The notes: generated from the sequence alone by a model not told the origin. Counted from the stretch's first letter, positions 22,197-36,052 are shown. The stretch is 64,000 nucleotides of DNA from Dioscorea cayenensis subsp. rotundata (GCF_009730915.1 NC_052474.1:19503501-19567500); one strand, 5' to 3'. A program made the numbers and translations.

Positions 22197-25100
22197 TCAT
22201 CTCTCACCCAACAATGATTCAAGAAGGGCAGCCTCCTCCTCCTACAAAGAATCCATGAATTGTGGTCTAAGCAAGCAATCATCCAACCAAAGCATTATGC
22301 TAGATGAATTTGTCTGAATAAAATGTTTCAAAGAAAACTAACTATATTTGTAGTTAAACTATTGTGAAAATGTAATAGTAGGAATTTGGGAAGTCATACC
22401 ACCAAAGCATTAAATTCTGTCTCCTCATCTATGGCACCAATTATAGCTGGATCCTCCAGAAGGTCCTGTTCAATCCAGAGATATCAAGTTTGACTTAAGA
22501 AAATTCAAGAATGGTATTCATACTTTGTTCATTTTTGTGGTATCATATGCATGAAAGTGTTCATTTGGATCTGGTCCAAGATCTAAAAGTTCTGTTTACC
22601 CGATGAAATTACACTCCAATTCGATATACAGAAGACCACAAAAATAAAAAAATAAAAAGAGTAATGCGCATTGCAGGTCATGCTCCGAAGGAAGGTTGTA
22701 TTAATAAAGAGAATGGGCACTAAAATCCGGGCTTATGATATGTATTGATTCCCAGAAACATAAGATGATATAAAACAAATTAGATGCAAGAGAATAGGAA
22801 CAGAAAAAGAAAAGCCTATAACATTTCTATATTATTTTAATGAAGAAAAATATGGGAGAGTAATTAGTTTTAAAACATGCTAAATAAGCAGTTGTGAAAC
22901 AAAAGAATCATCAAGCACATTATATAAAGTTGTTGATGTATAATGCTCTAATGCAGTGGAATATCAATTTGAATAAAGCACTTACATCATCAGCAATTTG
23001 CAACCGGTCATTTTTATCCTGCACAAATTTTGTAGTTCGGTGATTATAAGCAATCAAAGATCACAAATAGAATGACTATCACATACATACATACATACCA
23101 AAATAATAATAATAATAAAATAAAAAACTCCTCAGCGAATATCAATTGCAACTTTGAGGAAAAATATGGTCTATTAGAATGCGCACGCTTACCTTAACAG
23201 CAACAAAAAGAAGTGGATCAGATGGAGTATAGATCATGTAATGTGCCCCATCCTGCAAGAATTAGCCAAAAAACAAAACATAAGAATTGCAACCATATAA
23301 AAATGACCATGATTTCTGAAAGTTAGCAGACATCTAGTTTTATGTATCGCATGACTGCCTCACCAAATGGAAGCATGTTATTTCCACACCTTCACCAGGC
23401 AAGCCATCAATGTCTTCACCATCATCTGAGAAATGGACCAGCACAACTATCAGGGAACAGAGGTCATGGGGTAGCAATATTATATAGATAAAAATCCACT
23501 CTTTTCAAATGCAAAATATATATGAATGTTATCCACAAAAAATGAAGCAAATGTATTATTCAGACAATGGATTTTTTGTCCAGACACATTGTTTAAGAGA
23601 GAAAATTTGCTGGTATGTGGAATTCCAAAAAAATTCTGAATGTAAATAAAACTGGTTAGAACAGGCTTGTTAGACCACCTTGGACCAACCATAAACTTTA
23701 ACAACTGGAAAGTTTAGTTTCACATATCCTAGATATATTCTAAGCATAGGTTCTGCTGGGGCTTATATGAAATTTTCATTTTTGAATACCCTAACCATCA
23801 GGCATTGGTCAATAAAGAAGAAAACAAAGTTAGATGCTCTGATTTGTTACAGAATATTCCAAGATTGCTCATATCAAAAGCAAAACATTAGTTCTCTAGA
23901 ATGGGGATGCGAAATTTGTTAAAGGCTCTCTGGTGAGCCTCAATAAGATGATAAGTTTATTCCGAGCATATTTATGAAGGTGTCTGTCTGATATAGTTGG
24001 AATCAGATAAGCAAGAAGCTAAACAAATGTAGTCTTAATTTTAATTAGTCTCATGTCAGCAACAACTAACATTATTGCCTCACTTCCAGTAAAGACTGTT
24101 AAGTGAGTATAGTATAAAACATGTGTTGCTTTTGTTCCACGAACAAATAATAGTCTAAAACATCACCAGTGCCAAATTCAAGTATGTCTTCTTCAGAATA
24201 GCAAAATCCTCCTCTAGCAGTGTAACAAAACCTGAATAAAAAAACAAACAAATAAATAAAAGAAGATGAAAATACTGAAACGAATAATGCAGAAGATGAA
24301 GATCCTATTCTGAAATAAATGTGACAAAGATTAAGGTAAAAAGTGGTTGGTCGCATGACAATGGGAAAGAGGATACCATAAAATCAAAGTGAATAACTCT
24401 GAACAATATGAAAATACTTTACCCACTGATCACAAGGTGCATATGAATCTTAGCTAGGGCATATGCAGCTGCAGGAAGGATGGATTCAACTTCTTCATCA
24501 TTGACCTGGAAAATCAAGAATGGGATGAAAAAGTTGAGGATAGCAAAACAATGCTTATCAAGAAGTTTTATTGAAAATGCAGATTGAGTGCTATCACTAA
24601 AAGTGTCACAATGCGTGATCATAATTTGTTTCAGTATCACAATAATATAAACCTCAAATAGCATTGTTCAAAGCTTAATGCAAAAAGAGGCATGTCACAG
24701 AACTGCAAATGAAGCATAATAAGTTTAATAAAATTCTATTAATGGCCAAAAACGTTGCAATTACAAAAAGAATAAAATCAACTTTTTCATCAAATGGAAG
24801 TTGGTTAGTGATTAATCATTCATAGGAAGAAAGTAACCAAAAATTAATTAATTAATTAATTAAAAATCCAATTAAGGGTACTTGCAACCACTCTCATCCA
24901 AATATCTCTCCCATTTAATAAATGTATTTAAACTGAAGTAGAAGAAAAGTCAAATGACGATAAGAAGCAGAAGTTTTGCAAACAAGTCAATAACCTGCAA
25001 TATTGTTGCTGACTGCCACTGATGAACATAAAGATAAACATAGAAAAAAAAACACATGGCCCATCCATGTGATGACCAAAAAGCTTTCACATGACAATAT

Positions 25101-26722
25101 TGACAACAAAATGAAAAAAAGAATTAGAATGCCACCATATGTAGTAAAGAAACCTAGAAAATCGAACTAGATACTTGGATGTAACAAAAGTTGAATCTAC
25201 AATTGATTAAGAAAAATTCTTTACAGAAGAGGCTGCATTCAATGAATCAATGATTTTATATTCTTATGGATATATTCTACTAAAGGACTACTAATATAAA
25301 ATGGGAGCAAAATACACACAGCTGACCATCCATTGAAGTTTGTGCTTTTCAATATTTGTACAGGCCTGCAACAGAAATATCAAATTAGCCAAAGATAGAT
25401 AGATTCATAAAACCACAAAAATCAGGACACACGAACTCACGTATCAACCGGGCAGAGAAGCATGCACTCATCCCCTTGAGAGCTCCGAAAAACTCTTCTA
25501 ATTGTGCATTCTAGAGGCAAATTATTTGTAGCATCAACCTGCAGATTGTAACCATAAGCCGCAAGCCTTATACCAATTATCCTTCAATTTCATCTCAACA
25601 ACTACAAAAAATCTTCAAAGGGAACAAAAATATGGCCTGGCTAGAAACAACACATTTCTGGACCTACGTAAAAGAATTTCATCTTCAATGAACAAAACAG
25701 ACGAATTATCACGAATGTAACATGGATCTAGCAAGAATTAATCAAAAGACAACTGAACAAGCTAAAGGCAAAGTAAGACTAAAAAGGATAGTATTCCTGA
25801 TAATGAGTGCATGCATTTGTAGGAAGCTGTCTAATGGGAAATTAAGACATCAATGATCATGCGCAACACTGAAGCAGGAAATTAAGAAATTGAAGATTCA
25901 TAGTTGCTACTATCACTGACTCCTTTTCATACTCAAACAAACTCTGAAAACAACAACCACGACTTAAAAGCCATATAGTTATTTATATATATATAATTAG
26001 CATTCCACATGCACTTCTCCAGAAAATGAAAAACTGCTCCACCTTTTAGATCCTCTCACATGGGACCAGCACCAGGAAAATGAATCCAGTGAAAATCAGA
26101 CAGCAACACAGCAGAACTTGCAAAAGTAACCATAAAACAGACAAGACAAGATCTCCAATTTCATCTTCTAATTATCCAAAATCTAATATAAAACACCTCA
26201 ATGGCATTCAGCACCCTAATTTTCAAAATAAACATGCAGAAGAGACCTTATTCACATAATCAAACAGTCACTAAGCTTCAATTCTCCTTGCCTATCATCA
26301 ACAACATCTCAAACACTTGAAAATCGTCCATCATACCACAAACCATAAGCTTCACAATCAAGTTAAGGCCAAAATAACTCACAATGGTGGCGATGCGTTT
26401 GTTAGAGGCGGCAAGGACTCTGCCGTGAGGGTCGAGCACAAAGCCCAGCGGGGGGTTTGGGAAGCGGCGAGGTGCGTCCTCCGCTGGTTCGCGGCGGTGC
26501 CTCCAGCTCCCGGACAACCTCAATCGCATCATCGCCGGAAATTATCTTCTTCTCCGAAGCTCTCTTCTTCCCTGGTCTCTTCTTCACAGGACCCGCCTGT
26601 TGCTGCTTGGCAGCGCGGCAGGGCGGCAAGCGAAAGAGAAAAGGCTTCAAGTCGAGCTTCTTGGAGGAAGGGAAGGGAAGAGGGAGGCATCGGAGGGGAG
26701 AAAGCTTCAGGGAAGCCGCCAT
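22197..26722 (-). CDS. Chloroplast-type DUF1292/DUF3727 protein, apparent frameshift in exon 1
   Basis: Ten exons: 26722-26383, 25538-25441, 25365-25320, 24505-24423, 24231-24167, 23425-23364, 23252-23193, 23018-22986, 22465-22400, 22241-22197. The start MAASLKLSPLRCLPLPFPSS looks like a chloroplast transit peptide. The body reads PPLGFVLDPHGRVLAASNKR, ESILPAAAYALAKIHMHLV, GFCYTARGGFCYSEEDILEF and DGAHYMIYTPSDPLLFVAVK, and ends EEEAALLESLLGER. This matches the conserved plant and cyanobacterial DUF1292/DUF3727 family; the function is not established to my knowledge. Introns 2-10 keep phase. Exon 1 is 340 bases, one too many: the transit-peptide frame and the PPLGFV frame differ by one base near 26490, with no room for an intron. 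Either a real defect, or a sequence error. An ATG at 26532 in the second frame would give a product without transit peptide. Confidence 0.75.
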
Positions 26723-27690
26723 GGGAAGGAGGACAAGCCCTAGAAGTCGCTCTCTGATGCCATGGCCGCTGCTTCGTGGCCGCTTTGAGAGATGAGCTTT
26801 GGTTTTGAGCGATGATGGCGAGATTAGTGAGTTCAGTGGCGACACAGTGCCCACGTTGCTTGTTGAGAATGCGAGCTCTGTGCATCAAGATGGGAAGCGA
26901 AATCTGATCTCGAGGCGATCGCCTGCCGGTAAAATGATCCGCAACCCGTTAATAAAGCCATCACTCAAGGAGTGATTTTCCAACTTAAATTGGGTTCCCT
27001 TGGTGGTTTACTTACTACTATAATTTTTTTGGAAAAAAATATTTAAATAACAAAATTTTCATTGATAATAGATTTCATTTTTTTACTTTTTGTTTTTTTA
27101 CATCTATTTATGAATTAAGATATTGTTTCAGTGAAATTATGGTTTATATTTTTAATAAAAATAAAACTATTTACTTAGATTGCCTTTATAAATTATTTTA
27201 AATTATTTATATCAAATTAAAGTTATTAAACCTATATATATATATATATTTGAAACTTTTAAAATGATTTTTTATTATTAATTTTTTAATCATAGCAACA
27301 ATGGCTATATAATGTCACACAGATTGAGAATTAATCATTTATTCTATGCACTTTCAACTTAAAACGAGGGGTTTGAGATGCGACTCTCTACGTGCAAATG
27401 AGTTTTGAACTCAAGATTTTTTTAATTGCTCACTTTCGCTTTTCTAATAAAACAAGTGCCACTAAAACAAGTGTCACTAGGTTATGAGTTTTTATAAGTT
27501 AAATTAAGATTTAATAAAAAGAAATCTCATTCCTATTATGATTAATTTAAATTTCAAATTAAAACAACATTCTATATTATTAATATTTCTTAATAGCATA
27601 CAGTTGAATACAATTATCAATCTCTATTGTTACTTAATTAGAAAAGATCATCCTTCATGTAAAGGTCCAAATGTGTCCCTTTCTCATAAA
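26723..27690. other. Divergent intergenic region
   Basis: Lies between the minus-strand chloroplast gene and the plus-strand GC-rich exon near 27.7 kb and presumably holds both promoters. 27000-27650 is AT-rich with a TA run at about 27234-27250. No gene recognised. Confidence 0.4.
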
Positions 27691-27916
27691 AGCTTCTCCC
27701 GTACGCATTCGCTAAACCACCCTGATGGCACGACGGGGTCTGAAAAGGCCCCAGCTTTCTCACTCCCGTGAAAGCTCGCTCTCTCCCTCCCTCTCCATCC
27801 ATGACCTCGCCGGAACGACCATGGAATTCGATCAGTCCTCTGTCTCCGTCCGCCTTCATGATCTTCGCAGCTGCTCGGATCGGTTGAATGGATGCTGGAT
27901 CTCCATTGGCGCTCTC
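27690..27916 (+). other. Putative non-coding leader exon of PXA1
   Basis: A GC- and CT-rich block in AT-rich surroundings, followed by a possible donor (CTCTC|GTGAGAGG) at 27916/27917. The downstream 36171 start of PXA1 sits in an exon whose left edge looks like an acceptor (TTTTTACAG at 36044-36052), so an upstream leader exon is needed and this is the nearest candidate. It contains upstream ATGs at 27725 and 27821 with short frames of no known family. It could instead be the first exon of an unrelated or broken gene. Confidence 0.35.
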
Positions 27917-28385
27917 GTGAGAGGATTTCTAACCCATTTTAGTTTTTGATTTATTAGGTGATGTTGATTCTTGGGTTTTAATTGTGATCGGTGAAGTAAT
28001 TAAATGATTCTTGATGAGTGTTTTGTGTGATTGGATTTCTAACCTTTTTTTGGTTTGATTCTTTGATTCGTTTGGTTCTGTTGGTTCTTGGTTTTCAGTT
28101 GAGATCTTGAAGGAATCAGATGATTTCTTCATTAGTATTTCGTGTGGTTCTTTGGGTTCTTTCTTTTTTTCTTCCATTTGCTCTCTCTCTCTCTCGCCAT
28201 TTTTGTGAGTGAATTTTCTAAGCCTTTTTGGTATCGTCGTTGGATTTGTTTGTTGTGTTTGATTTATGATTTTCAATCGTACAGTAATTAGTTTATTTTT
28301 TAATTAATTTTATTTTTATTTTGCGGTTTAGTTTTGATTCTTCTTGTCATTTGCTATTGAAGAAAATTATTGGCTGAATTTTCTA
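27917..28385. other. Intron-like sequence before the Copia block
   Basis: T-rich, TTGG/TTGATT-rich sequence of intron character ending at the LTR of the first Copia element. The minus-strand frame 27929-28276 is a low-complexity shadow. No gene seen. Confidence 0.35.
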
Positions 28386-28553
28386 TGTTTTGTATTGTTT
28401 ATAATGGTGCCATATATATAGGCACAAAATTATGAGACTCGGAGAACAAGCTACAATACATGATTGATATTTATTTACACAAATAGTAACGTAATATTCT
28501 CCAAATTCATTATAGCAAAATATTTATCATCTTCTAATTTATCGACTAAAACA
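28386..28553 (-). repeat. 3' LTR of Copia element 1
   Basis: 168 bases starting TG and ending CA in both orientations, directly beside the polypurine-like tract that follows the RNase H domain. No partner LTR was found in the window. Confidence 0.6.
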
Positions 28554-31500
28554 CCTCTCTCACGGTGGAGCATGCAATAAACAAATGCCTAACTTGGACA
28601 AAAGAATTTCAAATTGTTGTCTTCCAAGAACTTTTGTAAAGATGTCGGCTAGCTGAAGATGGGATCAAACATAAGTGATGGAAATATAACCGTCAATGAT
28701 TCGTTCACGTACAAAATGACAATCAATCTCGATATGTTTTGTACACTCATGAAAAATAAGATTGGAATCAAGATGAAGTGCGGCTTGATTGTCACAATAC
28801 AACTTCATAGGATTGCGATGGAAAACGCCAAGAGAAGCTAGAAAAGACCACAACCAAAATAATTCAAAAGTGGTAGTAGCCATAGCCTAATATTCCGCCT
28901 TAGCAGTAGATCGAGAAACAGTATATTGTTTCTTCATTTTCCATGAAATAGGTGACGTCCTAAGAAAAAAAATATTTTGTAAGAGACCGTCTTGTGAGAG
29001 AACAAATTGCCTAATCCGAATCACAAAAAAACATAAAGCTATAAGTCACTTTGTTGATTTTGCTTAATAGGAGTAGTAGCGGGCTTACATCCTAGTTGGC
29101 TAACCTTAGATAAAATGTCAAGGGCGTACTTATGTTGACAAAGGAAAAGGTCTTCAGGGCTATGAGCAACCTTAATGCCCAAGAAATATTTGACGGTGCC
29201 AAGGTATTTGATTCTAAACCGACCAGCAAGATAGCATTTAACCTGCTGACATGCTTTAGAATTATTCTCCGCCAATACAATGTCATTCACATAAACAACA
29301 AGAGCCAAAAATATATCACCATGATGGAAAGTAAACAGTGTAGTCCTCCCAGGTTTGAACAAAACCAAATTCAAGAAGAGCAAAACTGAGTTTGGCAAAC
29401 CAATTCTTAGGAGATTGGCGTAGGCCGTAAATAGATTTCTGGAGGCGGCACACCTTGTTTGGTTGTGCTGAAGAGAACCCAGGAGGAAGTTTTGCTATAT
29501 ACTTCTTTAGCAAGACCCCCATGGAGAAATGCATTGTTCACATTTAGTTGATATAAATCCCAATTCTCAGCCGCAACAACAATAGGAAAAGTACGAACAC
29601 TGGTCATTGAAAGCGAAAGTCTCGTTATAATCAACTTCCTCAACTTAGTTATTTTCTTGCATGAAGGGACGTGCTTTGAACTCCTCAATTGTACCATTAG
29701 AATTATATTTAATGCGATATACCCATTTTCTAGGTATAGCCTTTTTGTTCGAGGAAGGGTCTTGAATGTCCATGTGTTATTTTGTTCTAATGTATCAATT
29801 TCTTTAGCCATAGCTTCTCGCCATGGAGGATCAAGCATAGCTTGTTTAAAACTTTTGGGTTCAACACCGGCAAAAATAGTAGCCAAGAAATTTAAGAGAA
29901 GAATAATTAGCACAAGTGACATAATTAATTAGGGATACATAGTACCTAAGGAGCCCTATGCTAGAGAAGTCTGCAATGAGAGGTGAGTAAGTGTATGAAC
30001 AGAAAGGCACACATAATCCTGCAAATATGATGGGGCTTTTCGCTTTTTATAACACTACCCCTTTCAATTGTTGCTCTTGGGTTCTCCCGCTAACTTCTTT
30101 TTCCGATTGAACAAATGAACTTTCTCTTATAAAAGGTTCAACGGAAGATGAAGATTTCAATCATCATTCAAAGCAAAGGTAGTAGGCAACGAGGCGGGTG
30201 ATGGTGTGGGTTACATGAGCGGTAATTTGAAAGGAAAGATATCTTCATGGAAAGAAACATCACAAGAGACAAATTTTATAGGTGTTGAGATAAAAAAAAA
30301 GGGCGATCTTTCTTACCATGTGGGTAACCATCAAAAACACATTTACGACTCCAGGAGGCAAATTTGTCAACTGGTATAGGCCGATGGTGAACATAACACA
30401 AGCACCCAAAAACTTGTAAATGGTTGTAATGAGGTGATTCGTTAAATAAAATTTTTTTTTTTTTTTGGGGAGGGGGTTGTTTCCTTTTAGTAAGGAAGTA
30501 GAAGTTCGGTTAATAAAATATGCAATGGTAAGAACACACTCCCCCCAAAAAAATTTAGGCAAATCACCTTGAAACATTAAAGCTTGAGCCAAATTCAAAA
30601 TATGTCTATGCTTTCTTTCAACTCTACTATTTTGTTGAGGTGTTCGAACAAGAGAAGTTTGGTGCATAATACCTTTTTCAGCATAAAACTTCTTTATAGC
30701 ATTGGAAACAAATTCGCCTCCATTACCACTTCAGATTACTTTAGCATCTTTCTCAAATTGTGTTTTAACCATTGAACAAAATTTTTTTGAGCAACTCATT
30801 GGTCTCATTCATTTTCAGACATTAAATACACCCAAACAACAAAACTACAATCATCCAAGATAATGAGAAAATAATGAGCACTTGTAAGAGATTGTAACTG
30901 ATAAGCACCCTGTATATCACAATGAATCAATTGAAAACAATCTGAAGTTGTACTATTGCTAGCAGGAGATGAATTATTAGTTTTTTTAGCACGATAACAA
31001 ACATCACAACCAGTACTAGCCTTTTGTTTTGAACTACTGTTAGGACTTAGGAGCAACACAAATTAAAGAAAGACTTTGACTTGCTGGATGTCCCATTCTC
31101 TTGTGTCATGATTCAATGGAGTCGTCGCCAAAATCAACATAGAGAATGATTGGTAGTGCCTTGTACATATACACCCCATCATGCAGCTCACCCAGAGAAA
31201 TTGGGATGCTCGAATTGGCTTCCTGTATCATACAAAATTGATTAGGGAATGCTACAAGGCATTGTTTTGCATGTATTAATTGTGTCACATAGATTAAATT
31301 GCAAGTTAATTGAGGAACATAAAGAACATTGTGGCGCACAAAACCGGGCCCCAAGACCACTGATCCACGCTTGATGGGTGAACTTTGAGTGTTGTTAGGG
31401 AGACCAACCGGTGAAGGTACTATATTCTCAAGATTTGTTAATAAATTGAGGCATCTTGTTATATGTTGAATTACATCACTATTAATCACCATGAAGGAGA

Positions 31501-31573
31501 TGATTCTTCCTTACTCGAAAGTTTATCTAAACCAGCTTTAGAGGATTGAACGAGATTAGTTAGCTGTTGAATT
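28386..31573 (-). mobile_element. Copia retrotransposon 1, 5'-truncated and decayed
   Basis: Minus-strand order: protease/pre-integrase remnant (31550-31110, LTCNLIYVTQLIHAKQ), integrase core pieces (31059-30260, including HCDIQGAY and TPQQNSRVERKHRHILN), reverse transcriptase (29930-29050, with WREAMAKEIDTLEQNNTW, YGLRQSPKNWFAKL and YVNDIVL in place of YVDD) and RNase H (28890-28665, LYCDNQAALHL). Frameshifts and stops break it into many frames. The 3' LTR is 28386-28553 (TGTTTTG...CTAAAACA) after a CACGGTGGAG/CTCTCTCAC polypurine region. The 5' LTR and gag are missing: its upstream end abuts element 2 at 31574. Confidence 0.85.
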
Positions 31574-31671
31574 TGTTAGAATGAATAGGATGAAGAGAGA
31601 ATGATCATTTATTTCACAATGTCATAATGTATACAAGTGTATATAGATACCAATGTAAATGGGATTTAACA
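31574..31671 (-). repeat. Short 3' LTR of Copia element 2
   Basis: Plus-strand ends TGTTAGAATG and GGGATTTAACA; about 98 bases, next to a clear polypurine tract. Short LTRs occur in some Copia lineages. It abuts element 1 internal sequence directly, suggesting that element 2 inserted into or next to element 1. Confidence 0.6.
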
Positions 31672-34600
31672 CCCCACTTCAAACTCAAGGTGGATCAGGA
31701 GGATCTGAGACACAGAGTTTGAGAAGATGGAATCAATGTTGTTCTCGAGTTTGGGCCTTGGTGGAGAAATCGTTAACTTGAGACTCAGACGGCACATACT
31801 GAAGAGCAATGGTTGACTGCTGACAATGTGAACGTGTGAAAGATGCATCAACACTAATATGCTTGGTCAATTCATGCTTCACGGGGTCATTGGCAATTTG
31901 TATAGCACCAGTGTTGTCACAAAGAAGAGTAAGAGTATCACATAAGACACCAAATTCAGCCAACAACCAACGAAGCCATACAATTTCAGATGTGGTAGTA
32001 GCAAGTGCCCGAAGTTCTGCCTCAGTGCTAGAACGTGACACTGCAGTCTATTTCTTGGACTTCCATGCAAGAAGAGAGGTGTCAAGAAATATGCAATAAC
32101 CAGTGATGGACTGGTGGTCAACAGGGTCACTTGCCCAGGTGGAATCTGAGTAAGCGTGCAGTTGAAGCGGACTGGAATGGGCATAAAATAGACTCCGTGA
32201 TGCTGTCCCCCTCAGATAACGCAACACCGAAGTAAATGACCGTAGTGAACTGAAGTAGGACTACTAACGAACTGGCTCAGCATATAAACAGACATGAGCA
32301 ATATCAGGCTAGGTAATGGTAAGATAGACAAGAACTGCCCACAATATGGCGATAACGAGAGGGATCCTCTAGTGGTGTGCCATCCGTGGGTCGAAACTGA
32401 ACATGAAGCTCCATAGGTGTAGGGGCAGTCCGTGAATCAGTAAGGCTAGAGCATATAATGAGGTCCTGAATATATCGATGCTGAGAAAGATAGTAACCAT
32501 CAGTTGTAAAAGTCACCTCGATCCCCAAAAAATAGATGAGAGGTCTTAAATCAGACATTATAAACTGCTGGCTTAGACGTTGCTTCACAAAAGCAATACA
32601 CTCCATATCATCACTAGTAATAATGCAGGATCATGATCGCTGGGCAAAAAACCAGCATGCACGCCACATAAGCACCACAGGACTAAATCGTTCAAACCAA
32701 GCACGTGAAGCTTGCTTGAGACCATAGAGAGCGCGACGAAGGCGACAAACATAACCTTTAGATGTCTCAATGCCAGGGTGTGGATGCATATATATTTCCT
32801 CATGTAAATCACCGTGAAAAAAAGCATTCTTTACATCCATCTGAGAGATAGTCCAAGAGCGAACAATAGCCACCGCAATCAGAGTACGAACTGTAGTCAG
32901 ATGAGCCACAGGAGCAAAAGTCTCATCATAATCACGACCATATACATGTTGAAAACCGCGAGCCACAAGACGAGCCTTATAGTGTTCCATTGAACCCTCA
33001 GACTTTGTCTTGACCTTGTACATCCACTTGCATGTAATTGGAATGGCCTGAGCAGGTAGAGGAACAAGATCCAAAGTGCCTGTTTTTTCCAAAGCTGAAA
33101 GCTCCTCAGTTATAGCCAACGGCCACTCAGGGATACTGGCTGCCTCCTGATAAGTGTTGGGCTCATATACAGCACCAGCAGCTGGAAAACCATATATGTC
33201 AGGTGCAAAAATAGTACTATGATCATGAAGATCATACCGAGACATCGAGGCAGGTAATCGACCATCAAACGCTGCATTAGTGGTAATGCCCGAAGCATCG
33301 AAAGGAACAAGAATGGGGAGCTGGGAATCATGAGGAACTTTAGGCCGACGACGTAGTGAAAAGGAAAAATACCAGGAGCTGAGGGTGAAAGTATAACGAA
33401 AGATGGAATTGGGGATGAAGTAAGAGATGAAGGAACAATAGGAGACTCTACAGTAGGAACCAATTCCACAGGAGGAAGTTGAATAAATGTATTAGGCTCT
33501 GTGGAAGGAGAGGAAGAGGGAGGTTGAGTAGCTGAAGAGTAGAAATAAGGACGACTCTCGTCAAACAAGATATGCGAATGCGACGAGCAAAAGGGTCATA
33601 GCGATGATAACCCTTATGTTCAAGACTATACCCAAGAAAGACAGATCAATTGGTTGAGCTGTTAACTTGATATGTTCATGCGGTGCAAGTAAGATATAAT
33701 AGACACAAAAAACTCGAAGATGATCATAACGAGGAGGAGAACCGAACAAGATTTCTCCAGGACATTTGCCCTGAAGAGAAGAGGATGGTTGCATGTTAAT
33801 AATAAGATAAAATGCTGTGGAAACGGCCTCAGCCCAGAAATGAGCAGGAACAAAAGACGAAATCAAAAGAGTCCGAGCAGTATCAATCATGTGACGATAC
33901 TTACGTTCAACGATCCCATTCTGTTGATGAGCACTAGGACAAGAAAGTTGAAGAAGAGTACCCTTAGATGAGAGAAATTCCTGAAAAACAGTAGACAAAT
34001 ACTCTCCTCAGAATTAGAACGAAAAACACGAATGGCATTAGAAAACTGAATGTAAACCATGCTAGCAAACGACTGATAGATTAATAACAACTGAGATCGA
34101 TGTTTCATGAAGTAGACCTAGGTATATCTAGAGTAATCATTAATGAAAATGACATAATACTTGTGACCACCTTTGGAAGTAAAAGGCGCAGGACCCCAAA
34201 CATCAGAATGAACTAAATCAAAAAGACGACTAGACTTAGAGATGGATGCAGAATATGGGAGTTGTACTTGCTTGCCAAGCTTACAACCTGAACAATGAAA
34301 ACCAACATCAATAGACACATGACTCAAAACACTTTGATGAACTAAGGAAGACAAACATGAGCCACATAGATGACCTAGGCGATGATGCCACTGTGGAAAA
34401 GTAACAGAAGCACGAAAAGCAGATCCCTGAACATAGATCGTAGAAGCAGGATCAGTAGAGAGCTAGTTATAGTGGAAGGAAGAGGAGGAGAAAGACTATC
34501 TAGAATGTAAAGTTCGCGAGAACTACTACGGCGATGGCCAGTATTAATCACAACTTTGGAGTGACGGTCCTGCACATAGCAAGAAGAATCATCAAACCCA

Positions 34601-35735
34601 ACAAAACAATGAAGGTCTGTGAGTTGGCCAATAGACATAAGATTCATAGACAGTTGAGGAACGAAGGACACATTAGGAACAGTAAATCAAGAGGTAGAAA
34701 AAATCCCTTGATGTGAGACAGAACAAGAAGTTCCATTGGCGGTTTGAATATACGTATCATTAAGAGCAGGTCTGCAAGATGAAAGCTGAGAACCATTGGA
34801 GGTCATGTAAAAAAAAAGCCCCCGAGTCTAAGACCCAAGAGGAAGTAGTAGTACCTAATGCTGACATTGAGGCAGCGGATCCAAATGTACGGACGAGAGG
34901 ATCATAATAAGAAGAAGTGCCGGGAGCAACTCCGCGACGAGATCCAGAGGAGGGCCTGACCCGAAACTTAACAAGTTGCTCAGGATGTAACTTGAAACAG
35001 TTCTGAGCATGATAACATGTCTTCTTGTAATGGGTGCAGATGATAGCATCTACAGAAGAAGAACCCTTCATCACTCCAAGCCGATGAGAAGCCGCCAAAA
35101 CAGTGTGTGAGATCACTGAAGTAGTAGCAAGAGCACGAAGACGTCTCCTCAGCAATCAAAGCGGCAAGTGCTTCAGCAAAGGTAGGAAGGGGAGTGCCTC
35201 CAAGAAACTGAACGTGTACCGGCTCAAACTCAGAGCGGAGGCGCATCACAAACTAAAACATGAGGTTCTGTTGCTCATGTTTTTCTTTTTCCTTTTTCGG
35301 CACAATGCTTGCAACCGAAGCAGCCCTTCAGCACCATAGCATTAAACTGACCAGATAGAATTCCTCCACTGATAGATCATGTTGTTGAAGACTATGCAGG
35401 TTTTGTAGCAGGGAGAACCGGAGTGCCTCACTGGTGTAGAGATAGCGCTGTTGAAGTTAGTCCCAAATTTCTTTTGCTGATAAATGATTGACAAAGCTCA
35501 TCCTGATGGAAACATCAATACTCATGCACAAGATACCTATGACACGATCATCGGCAACTTGCCAAGCCTTGACAACATCCGTAGCAGTCGTCACCTCATT
35601 AGGAGGATCGTCAATTAGATGAGAGGCTAGACCAACCGATCGCAAAATCATGCGTATTGAAAATGCCCACTCACAATAATGCTACAAGTTTTTTGAACTA
35701 CACTTGAATTTCATTGGGCTATTATCATGGCATTA
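31574..35735 (-). mobile_element. Copia retrotransposon 2, 5'-truncated and decayed
   Basis: Minus-strand order: gag (about 35735-35250, CEWAFSIRMILRSVGLASHL), protease region (34830-34700, SWVLDSGA), integrase (34620-33600, including [14 protein letters not shown] and HQQNGIVERKYRH), reverse transcriptase (33245-32300, with CKWMYKVKTKSEGS, MDVKNAFFHGDLHEEIYMH and YGLKQASRAWFERF) and RNase H (32041-31733, SRSSTEAELRALATTTSEI). Several frameshifts and stops. The polypurine tract GAAGTGGGG precedes a 98-base 3' LTR (31574-31671). No 5' LTR: the element stops within gag at about 35735, where PXA1 leader-intron-type sequence resumes. Confidence 0.85.
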
Positions 35736-36052
35736 AGCATATGCATGCATTTATCATCATCACTGGCATTCAAATGTCCTCTTTACATAGTGAGTTATCC
35801 TCTTTCTCATAAGCTGTCTAATGAAATACTTTCTTTTCAGTTATGTTGCTAACCGATTTTCCGAAATCTATCTAAACTTAAGGATCTATGAAAAGTATGG
35901 TTTTGCTTTTCAGTGCTTTCTAATGCCATGCTTCAATTTGTATGTTAGATGCTATTCATTTAATATATGTGCTTAACTTGCAGTATCTTCTTGATTATTA
36001 TGAAATCTTATTCATAAAAATTATTTATTGCAATTATTATCATTTTTACAGA
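35736..36052. other. Intron sequence upstream of PXA1 exon 1
   Basis: AT-rich, non-coding, ending in the T-rich acceptor TTTTTACAG at 36044-36052. Nothing else recognised. Confidence 0.4.

Noticed and set aside
26317..26888. Overlapping frames of 112-150 codons on both strands in the GC-rich first exon
   Set aside because: Only the minus-strand frames that lead into the DUF3727 exons have family support; the others are shadows of high GC.
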